DNA from: Candidatus Cloacimonadota bacterium
GTDB taxonomy: Bacteria > Cloacimonadota > Cloacimonadia > Cloacimonadales > Cloacimonadaceae
Length of the DNA: 12,690 bases
Direction of reading: 5' to 3'
NCBI GenBank assembly: GCA_023421135.1
Contig: JAEZUG010000037.1
Span: 1 to 12,690, forward strand
The stretch's first letter is position 1; every line of letters begins with the position of its first letter. The notes beneath the pieces are model-generated. The model saw only the letters and a list, made by a program, of their open reading frames with translations, searched no databases and had not been told where the DNA came from. Positions 8,040 to 12,690 of the stretch are shown here, piece after piece. The translations under genes were made by a program, and so were the position numbers.

Positions 8040-11000
8040 TTATTTCTCTATTGCAAATCTCACACGGTGGGATTCGCTTCCCGTGCTGATCACGGCTATA
8101 TACACTCCCGAACTCCAGTTGGAGACAGGTAGCTCAAAGATTTCTCTATTACGCAGATAAGCCCTGGCCATTGACCTTTGAGAATAGACCATGGCTCCGC
8201 TGATATCGTACACCTTAAGATCCAGCAGAATATCCTCACTGGTCATCACGTTCAGGCGGATCACCTGTTCATTGATCGAGCGAAGCGGATTGGGGAATAT
8301 ATAGAGCTCCCCAGGCACAAAGACGCTTCTGGTCTGATACTGATTGGGCAGAACTCGACTGCTTGGAACGCCGGTGCGGCTCAAGCCACCCAGCTCACTG
8401 CTCCAGATGCTATCCAGAGCGGCAGGGTTGAAGCTGGGTAAGGCTTTGCGGTAAACCTTGCCGTCATCAGAAGCCAGCCAGGCATAGCTGATGTCCGTGC
8501 CCATCTTACCCAAAATGGGCATATTGCGGCTGGGGCTGGAAAGCGAAACAGGGAACCCACTCTTCAAACGGAAACCACTATCCCAGGCTGCCATCCGGTT
8601 CAGCGAAAAGCTGCCGATAATATCCAGCTCACCATCATTATCGATATCCACCACCATGGAACTGCCACTGAAGTCCTGAGTTCCGGAGCTCGAAAGCCTG
8701 GCTTGCCCCATCACTGCTCCGGCATAATCCAACACAAGCACTCCGTTGGAATGCGTCAGGATCAGATCCAGGCTGCCATTCCCATCCAGATCAGCAATAC
8801 TGAGCGCTGAGCTGCAGACCTCGTCGTGGCTATAGCTAAAGTGTTGCTGCAAAGGCAGCCCCGGCTCGGGCTGACTGAAGCTGTAAAGAGATTTTCTACC
8901 CTGCACGATCACCTGATAATCATCTTCGGCACGCTCCAGCGGAGCAGCCAGAAGCGCCACCAAGACGGAATCTGCAGGTATGGGCAGGGGAGAAGAATCT
9001 ACCAGCCCAGTGCTCAGATCAATCTTGTGCAAGAAATAGCCATCTACTTCACTCCGGCTCAGAGCGATCATATCGCCATCGAAGTAAACCGGATTGAGCA
9101 TCAATCGATGATTCAGGGTAACTACGGGTTCCACTTCATAAGTGGTCTTATCCACCAGGCTGATCTCGGTGATATCCTGATCAATGGGACTCATGCACAC
9201 GATCAGATTCTCTCCGGTATCTACCAACTGACTCGCCCATTCATAACCCACCCGGTTAAATATCAGGTCAATCCCGTCCTGATCCAGCTTTCTGAGCCGT
9301 GCCAGATTCTGCCTTTGGATAGGAAGATAGATACTCGCTCCATCGGAACAAAAGTTGAAGGCCAGACTGTCTGCATTGATGGGATAGCCAGTCTGTAAAA
9401 TATCATCCTGCCAGAGATAAAGAGCTCCGCTGGGCATCACATAGACCAGTTCCTGCTCATTATCCTGGTTCAGATCCACCAGGGCAGCATTGTAGGGATT
9501 GCTCCCCTCATAGAGGGCATCGAGCTTCCAATCCATATTCACCGAAAAGCTCATGGTATTGCCATTGGGGGAGATATCATAGATCTCCAGCGGCACACCA
9601 CCATAATAACTCTCGGCGGTGGGAAGCGAGAGCAAGCCATTATGCAGAGCATTGCCAAAATAGTCGTTCTTGCTCTGCCGGAAGGCATCGTTCGGCCCGC
9701 CATACATGTAATAATCAAATGTAGCAATATCCAGATTCTGGATTCCATCGGCCTCTTCCAGGTCAACTCCCTTGTGCTGGGCATTGCCATTGGGACGGTT
9801 ACGCTCAAAATCCGGGCTGAAGTTTTCCTCAATAATGTTCTCGTCAATATGCCAGATCAGCAAGCCGGATCCATCATACACTGTGGTTTCTCCGGGAAGC
9901 AGGGGGCCTCCCAGCCCGGGCAGCATGAAGTCCCACTCACTGCCCTTGTAGCGGTTTTCGCTGAAGTTGAAAGCGGGACGCAGAGGAGCATCCTCATAGT
10001 AATCCTGCTCTCCCTCGGGAAGCAGACGAAAGCTGTAGCTGGGCTGTCCATTATAGGGATCCAGGCTGCCATCAGGATTCTGCTGCCGATTCTCGATCAG
10101 GAAGTATTCTTGGCTGGAGATCGGTATCTTGTAGATTGTGGGATGCTGAGGTTCCTGATTCAAAAAGTGATCAATCTGCAATCCAGTGCTACTTTCTGAG
10201 ATGGTCTCCACCTCTTCCCAGCCCATATAATACCTGTTCCAGGCCGAAGGCAGAGCCGGCACATAACCATTGGCATTCCAGACTCCTGTGCCCATCAGAC
10301 ACCAGTTTCCCACTCCCTGGCTTTCACCGTTTGAGGAGACATTATCAAAGAGAGTCGGCAAGCCCAATAGATGCCCAAACTGGTGTGCCATCACTCCATA
10401 GAGACTAAAGATATAGCTGCTGGCATTGGGATCCGGCGGTTGTGGGAAGTAATCGTGAAACTCCCACTCGGGAAGCAGCACCATGTTCTTCAGAAAGATG
10501 CCGTCGTTGGTAGCGATGCCCTGAAACTCGTCATTTTCCGGATCCAGGTCAAACTGCAGGTCTTTCCGGGTGACAAAAGTGGACCAGATACTATCGGTAC
10601 GGGGTATGTTGGAATCGATGTGAGTTTCCTGCCCAGCTCCGGAGTGAAAGATGATAATCCCCCCATACTGTGAGAAATCTATCTCGGGATCGGCCACTGC
10701 AGCCAGTTCCACCAGCATCTCGGAAACCTTGTTATCAATCGGCCCATCCTCGACATCCGCTCCATAATAGCCCACCGGGTGGCTCATGGTAAAGACATCC
10801 GGCCAAACCACCCAATCCAGAAGATAGTTGCCCTTGGAGGCATCAGCATACAGATCTGCCAGATGCAGCATCCAGCGATCAAAAAAAGCAGTATCGTGCA
10901 CCAAAAAGTCCGGATATTGTGCCGCACTGATAAAGGGTTGATCCGGAAAATCCACCCGCAAGACCAGGATGTTATTGGGCAGTTCTCGTGATCTCTGAGC

Positions 11001-11153
11001 AGGAGATTTGTAAACAATCTCCGGCCGATTGGGCTCAAAGCCGGCTGGAACCCCTTGGCATAGGGGATGAGGAGGTGCAAAGCCATACACCGCTACCGTT
11101 GCTGATAAGATTATCAGCACAAGACTTAGGGTTGCATATTTACTTATAGACAT
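8040..11153 (-). CDS. Secreted M6-family metalloprotease-domain protein with FG-GAP repeats and T9SS type A sorting domain; catalytic Glu replaced
   Basis: A 1037-residue exported protein. The signal peptide (about 1-24, core LSLVLIILSATVAVYG) is followed by an M6 (immune-inhibitor-A-like) peptidase domain at about 60-540. M6 hallmarks are ILVLRVDFPDQPF (62-74), HQFGHLLGLPTLFD (257-270), VGNWCLMGTGVWN (281-293), YFLIENRQ (350-357) and GLLIWHIDENII (430-441). The zinc motif is HQxxH, not HExxH: codon 258 is CAG (10380-10382). The usual LPDLYD tail reads LPTLFD. It may therefore be catalytically weak or dead. FG-GAP-like segments follow near 557-580, 785-808 and 834-850. The C-terminal T9SS domain begins at YIFPNP (951-956) and ends FAIEK, like the S8 cargo (FAIIK). 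The ribosome binding site is weak (AGGGGG about 10 nt before the ATG). It is first gene of the long unit and overlaps the barrel gene by one base. Confidence 0.92.
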   Translation of the reverse strand: MSISKYATLSLVLIILSATVAVYGFAPPHPLCQGVPAGFEPNRPEIVYKSPAQRSRELPNNILVLRVDFPDQPFISAAQYPDFLVHDTAFFDRWMLHLADLYADASKGNYLLDWVVWPDVFTMSHPVGYYGADVEDGPIDNKVSEMLVELAAVADPEIDFSQYGGIIIFHSGAGQETHIDSNIPRTDSIWSTFVTRKDLQFDLDPENDEFQGIATNDGIFLKNMVLLPEWEFHDYFPQPPDPNASSYIFSLYGVMAHQFGHLLGLPTLFDNVSSNGESQGVGNWCLMGTGVWNANGYVPALPSAWNRYYMGWEEVETISESSTGLQIDHFLNQEPQHPTIYKIPISSQEYFLIENRQQNPDGSLDPYNGQPSYSFRLLPEGEQDYYEDAPLRPAFNFSENRYKGSEWDFMLPGLGGPLLPGETTVYDGSGLLIWHIDENIIEENFSPDFERNRPNGNAQHKGVDLEEADGIQNLDIATFDYYMYGGPNDAFRQSKNDYFGNALHNGLLSLPTAESYYGGVPLEIYDISPNGNTMSFSVNMDWKLDALYEGSNPYNAALVDLNQDNEQELVYVMPSGALYLWQDDILQTGYPINADSLAFNFCSDGASIYLPIQRQNLARLRKLDQDGIDLIFNRVGYEWASQLVDTGENLIVCMSPIDQDITEISLVDKTTYEVEPVVTLNHRLMLNPVYFDGDMIALSRSEVDGYFLHKIDLSTGLVDSSPLPIPADSVLVALLAAPLERAEDDYQVIVQGRKSLYSFSQPEPGLPLQQHFSYSHDEVCSSALSIADLDGNGSLDLILTHSNGVLVLDYAGAVMGQARLSSSGTQDFSGSSMVVDIDNDGELDIIGSFSLNRMAAWDSGFRLKSGFPVSLSSPSRNMPILGKMGTDISYAWLASDDGKVYRKALPSFNPAALDSIWSSELGGLSRTGVPSSRVLPNQYQTRSVFVPGELYIFPNPLRSINEQVIRLNVMTSEDILLDLKVYDISGAMVYSQRSMARAYLRNREIFELPVSNWSSGVYIAVISTGSESHRVRFAIEK

Positions 11154-11254
11154 CAGGATATAACCCCCTGGCAGAAAATGGTGGAACTCTTCCGAAGCAG
11201 AGCCCGGTAAACATATAAAAATTCATGACAAGACCAAAGTCTGCCTCGTGGCAC

Positions 11255-11281
11255 AGCATAGCAAGCGGCTGATTCAGTCAA
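11255..11281 (-). promoter_or_regulatory. Weak candidate promoter for the protease-barrel-hflX-CoA-transferase unit
   Basis: On the minus strand TTGACT (11281-11276) is followed after 15 nt by TATGCT (11260-11255). It lies just past the efp-unit terminator and about 100 nt before the metalloprotease start. The spacer is short and the -10 is imperfect, so this is tentative. A second AT-rich patch with TATATG nearer the gene (about 11211-11220) could serve instead. The terminator upstream means some promoter should lie between 11154 and 11282. Confidence 0.25.
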
Positions 11282-11282
11282 C

Positions 11283-11313
11283 AAAAAAAACGCTCCCCCC
11301 ATGCGGAAGGAGC
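11283..11313 (-). terminator. Strong intrinsic terminator after efp and its small downstream gene
   Basis: On the minus strand GCTCCTTCC (11313-11305) pairs with GGGGGGAGC (11300-11292), including two G.U pairs, around a 4-base GCAT loop. After one G comes a run of eight T (11290-11283). It sits 33 nt past the stop codon of the 68-residue protein. It separates the efp unit from the protease unit. Confidence 0.9.
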
Positions 11314-11346
11314 AATATTATCGGGATTATGCGGGGTTCTTCAGAT

Positions 11347-11553
11347 TCAGACGGTTTTGCCGGCCATGATATCTGCTTCGTTGCATTTGCAGATTTCCTG
11401 GAACTGAGGCACCGGAACCCATCCACCATTGGACTTCTTGTTTGTGATCAGCTTGATGCGCTTGACCTCGGTCTTGCAGACTTCACAGATGATCTTGCCT
11501 TCATTGGTTCTATCATGTGCAGTCTTGGCTTGAAAGCTTTTAACTTTTCCCAT
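11347..11553 (-). CDS. Small Cys4 zinc-ribbon-like protein, unknown function
   Basis: This 68-residue, lysine-rich protein is not one I recognise. It holds four cysteines in a CxxC...CxC pattern: Cys23 and Cys26 in IICEVC, Cys55 and Cys57 in EICKCN, 28 residues apart. That is a plausible single zinc site of the zinc-ribbon type. The basic N-terminus (MGKVKSFQAK) and the KRIKLITNKK stretch between the cysteine pairs suggest nucleic-acid or ribosome contact, but this is inference. It does not match ribosomal protein bL33 or bL36 patterns. AGAGG lies 5 nt before the ATG. It starts 17 nt after the efp stop and is followed by a terminator, so it should be co-transcribed with efp. Tidy placement and a good ribosome binding site support a real gene. 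Confidence 0.75.
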   Translation of the reverse strand: MGKVKSFQAKTAHDRTNEGKIICEVCKTEVKRIKLITNKKSNGGWVPVPQFQEICKCNEADIMAGKTV

Positions 11554-11570
11554 TATATCCTCTTATTTTC

Positions 11571-12137
11571 CTATTTATTCGCTCTTTCAACATACTGGCT
11601 GGTACGGGTGTCGATCTTGACCCTTTCCCCGGCTTCGATGAAGAAGGGAACCATCAGGCGCAGACCTGTTTCCGTGTAGGCCACTTTGCCACTGCCGGAA
11701 GCAGTGTTTCCTTTGACATTGGGTTCGCATTCAGCGATGGTCTGGATCACCGAAGTAGGCAGCTCGATTCCCAGAATCTCGCCGCTCGGTGCCGTCAATA
11801 CCATCACTTCCATATTTTCCATTATGAGCTTTTCGTTATCTCCGATCTTGGCAGCATCAACCGTGATCTGCTCATAAGTTTCACTATCCATGAATATATA
11901 AAAATCTCCATCTCTGTAGAGATATTCTTTCTTGGTACGCTCCACCCGAACGGTGGTAAGCACGTCACTGTCTCTAAAAGTGTTTTCTATCACTCTGCCG
12001 GTGCGCACACTCTTCATCTTGGTGCGAACGAAGGCGCTGCCCTTACCGGGCTTGACATGGAGGAAATCTACCACTTCGTAGAGATCGTCCTTGAACTCAA
12101 TTATCATTCCATTACGGATATCAGCCATTGCTGCCAT
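11571..12137 (-). CDS. efp: Translation elongation factor P (EF-P)
   Basis: EF-P binds between the P and E sites of the ribosome and speeds peptide-bond formation at consecutive prolines. The three beta-barrel domains are complete. The N-terminal KOW-like domain has the loop VKPGKGSAFVRTK, with Lys32 (start at 12137) at the position that carries the beta-lysine or other modification in many bacteria. The central OB domain contains YLYRDGDFYIFMDSETYEQ. The C-terminal domain ends with the EF-P signature GERVKIDTRTSQYVER. Length is 188 residues, typical. In-frame ATGs exist at 12143, 12137 and 12128. AAAGGA abuts the first and lies 6 nt before the second, so 12137 is chosen. A lysine at the loop tip argues against the arginine/rhamnose (EarP) type; no modification gene is in the window. 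It forms a two-gene unit with the Cys4 protein. Confidence 0.97.
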   Translation of the reverse strand: MAAMADIRNGMIIEFKDDLYEVVDFLHVKPGKGSAFVRTKMKSVRTGRVIENTFRDSDVLTTVRVERTKKEYLYRDGDFYIFMDSETYEQITVDAAKIGDNEKLIMENMEVMVLTAPSGEILGIELPTSVIQTIAECEPNVKGNTASGSGKVAYTETGLRLMVPFFIEAGERVKIDTRTSQYVERANK

Positions 12138-12143
12138 AAGCAT

Positions 12144-12149
12144 TCCTTT
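12144..12149 (-). promoter_or_regulatory. Ribosome binding site deciding the efp start
   Basis: AAAGGA occupies 12149-12144 on the minus strand. It is immediately adjacent to the ATG at 12143, too close to serve it. It is 6 nt from the ATG at 12137, which is ideal. The third ATG, at 12128, is 15 nt away. Confidence 0.7.
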
Positions 12150-12214
12150 AGATTATTGTTCTAGAATAACCCATCTTTTTCAAGCCATGCATTTTGACAA
12201 GGATTTTCTTTAGT

Positions 12215-12242
12215 GACTAGAGACTAGGGATTAGGGACCAGA
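12215..12242. repeat. Heptamer array, four units of GACTAGG type
   Basis: Four consecutive 7-base units: GACTAGA (12215-12221), GACTAGG (12222-12228), GATTAGG (12229-12235) and GACCAGA (12236-12242). The unit is not a multiple of three and lies outside genes. It resembles the short tandem heptamer repeats scattered in many bacterial genomes, such as the STRR repeats of cyanobacteria, as an analogy only. Confidence 0.75.
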
Positions 12243-12254
12243 GGGTGAATATGG

Positions 12255-12334
12255 AGCTGGGAGACTGCGGCTGCACCGAGTGAGCAGTGAGCAGCGAGCA
12301 GTGAACAGAGAGGTATGTGTGAAGCTGGGAGACT
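12255..12334. repeat. 12-base direct repeat flanking the second heptamer array
   Basis: AGCTGGGAGACT occurs at 12255-12266 and again at 12323-12334, 68 bases apart, bracketing the GTGAGCA array. Upstream of both copies the sequence also agrees loosely (a GTGAATATGG-like stretch versus GTATGTGTGA). This suggests duplication or insertion of the array inside a repeat element. Confidence 0.55.
12280..12307. repeat. Heptamer array, four units of GTGAGCA type
   Basis: Four consecutive 7-base units: GTGAGCA (12280-12286), GTGAGCA (12287-12293), GCGAGCA (12294-12300) and GTGAACA (12301-12307). It shares period and copy number with the neighbouring GACTAGG array but not its unit sequence. Confidence 0.8.
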
Positions 12335-12356
12335 AAAGCCACAGGTCTGCCCGCAA

Positions 12357-12401
12357 GCTCCGGAGGAGCGAAATTCCATAGCCAGGGGTGTAAACCCCTG
12401 G
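12357..12401. repeat. Composite hairpin element (two adjacent inverted repeats)
   Basis: The first hairpin has arms GCTCC (12357-12361) and GGAGC (12365-12369). The second has arms CCAGGGGT (12382-12389) and ACCCCTGG (12394-12401) with a 4-base loop. They are joined by a GAAATTCCATAG-type spacer. Dispersed intergenic elements with a TACCAGGGGTTTACACCCCTGG-like core are familiar from uncultured-bacterium genomes, from general knowledge and not checked here. No T tract follows, so a terminator role is unlikely. Confidence 0.55.
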
Positions 12402-12433
12402 TACAATAGGGTATAGATAATGATAATGGTTTA

Positions 12434-12487
12434 ATCCCTCACCCCCTGTCATGAAAACCGAGGTTTTCATGACAGGGGGTGAGGGAT
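12434..12487. repeat. Near-perfect palindrome with 26-bp arms and a 2-base centre
   Basis: Positions 12434-12459 are the exact reverse complement of 12462-12487, with only GA (12460-12461) between them. Each arm contains a CACCCCCTGTCATGAAAACC-like core. The structure could extrude as a DNA cruciform or form a very stable RNA hairpin in either direction. Flanks are AT-rich but neither side shows a clean run of T, so it is at best a non-canonical bidirectional terminator between the right-edge gene and efp. Confidence 0.9.
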
Positions 12488-12521
12488 GTTTATTAATGTG
12501 ATATTTGTAATCTGACCAGGT

Positions 12522-12541
12522 CGATGGGCTCTTGCCCATCG
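12522..12541. repeat. 8-bp hairpin just downstream of the right-edge gene
   Basis: CGATGGGC (12522-12529) and GCCCATCG (12534-12541) pair perfectly around a 4-base loop, starting 3 nt past the stop codon of the partial minus-strand gene. No T tract follows on the minus strand. It may help end transcription or protect the mRNA 3' end, or be a small repeat. Confidence 0.55.
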
Positions 12542-12544
12542 CTA

Positions 12545-12690
12545 TCAGATAATCGCCCCTTCAGTGCATATTCTTCTCAAAAAGGCCACCTTGTCCGACC
12601 AAGTTGAGCCAGTGCTATCCGATTTATTGAGCCACTCAATGTTTTTATTGAGAGCCACATGGCTTATATCTATTGTTTGTAGATAGATAT
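12545..12690 (-). CDS. C-terminal fragment of an unidentified protein (runs off the right edge)
   Basis: On the minus strand a frame stays open from the window edge for 47 codons to TGA at 12547-12545. The tail reads NKNIEWLNKSDSTGSTWSDK followed by VAFLRRICTEGAII. Composition is protein-like: mixed charged and aliphatic residues, two Trp, an amphipathic WSDKVAFLRRI segment, no homopolymer runs. I do not recognise the family. The 13-base TTTATTGAGCCAC at 12623-12635 is nearly repeated at 12644-12658 and gives LNK twice. A hairpin follows the stop at once. It could be the 3' end of a real gene, a decayed remnant, or chance; its upstream part lies outside the window. Confidence 0.4.
   Translation of the reverse strand, partial: IYLQTIDISHVALNKNIEWLNKSDSTGSTWSDKVAFLRRICTEGAII

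Larger units (their letters stand above)
12144..12544. other. Repeat-rich intergenic region upstream of efp
   Basis: About 400 bases without a convincing gene. From left to right they contain an AT-rich leader next to efp (12144-12214) where its promoter should lie but where I see no clean -35/-10 pair, two heptamer arrays, a 12-base direct repeat, a composite hairpin element and a long palindrome. Short open frames here (for example minus-strand 12224-12406 and 12333-12539) run through these repeats and show no protein-like features. Confidence 0.7.

Noticed and set aside
11347..11553. Small Cys4 protein as ribosomal protein bL33 or bL36
   Set aside because: The spacing is CxxC-28-CxC, the length is 68, and the typical bL33/bL36 sequence blocks are absent.
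12333..12539. Minus-strand 68-codon open frame across the palindrome
   Set aside because: It is built from the palindrome and hairpin repeats. It overlaps another repeat-derived frame (12224-12406) and has no protein-like pattern.
1..12690. CRISPR array, tRNA, rRNA, transposase or defence genes
   Set aside because: There is no regularly spaced direct-repeat array of suitable length, no tRNA-like cloverleaf noticed by eye, and no protein with such motifs. The repeats present are too short or palindromic.

Overview
The window is a co-oriented block of genes, all on the minus strand, from a Gram-negative bacterium with a type IX secretion (T9SS) apparatus. Three proteins carry FCB-superphylum signatures: two very large secreted proteases with C-terminal T9SS type A sorting domains, and a PorV/PorQ-like outer-membrane barrel. 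Most genes have strong GGAG-type ribosome binding sites, which argues against typical Bacteroidota (they mostly lack Shine-Dalgarno signals). This fits a Candidatus Cloacimonadota-like lineage or another FCB candidate phylum. The lineage is an inference; no marker rRNA is present.

Layout in the direction of transcription (right to left). At the right edge is the C-terminal end of an unrecognised gene (12545-12690). A repeat-rich intergenic stretch (about 12144-12544) follows, with heptamer arrays, small hairpins and a striking palindrome with 26-bp arms. Next comes a two-gene unit, efp (elongation factor P) plus a 68-residue Cys4 zinc-ribbon-like protein, closed by a strong intrinsic terminator (11283-11313). 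A long unit then runs from 11153 to 276: an M6-type metalloprotease-like T9SS cargo whose HExxH motif reads HQFGH, the PorV/PorQ-family barrel, an S8 subtilase T9SS cargo of 1390 residues, the ribosome-associated GTPase HflX, and the two subunits (AtoD/AtoA type) of an acetate/acetoacetate-type CoA-transferase. Gaps are 14 nt or less, with one TAATG overlap and one 8-nt overlap. The unit ends at an intrinsic terminator just left of 253. The left 200 bases hold further dispersed-type repeats and no gene.

How the genes fit together: the two proteases are predicted to cross the inner membrane by signal peptides and leave through the T9SS, using their FPNP-type C-terminal domains. The barrel protein between them is a candidate T9SS carrier or attachment component for this cargo. 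Secreted proteolysis feeding amino-acid fermentation would fit a downstream CoA-transferase that makes or uses short-chain acyl-CoAs, but that link is inference. HflX and EF-P are general translation factors. No defence system, CRISPR array, rRNA, tRNA or transposase gene was seen.
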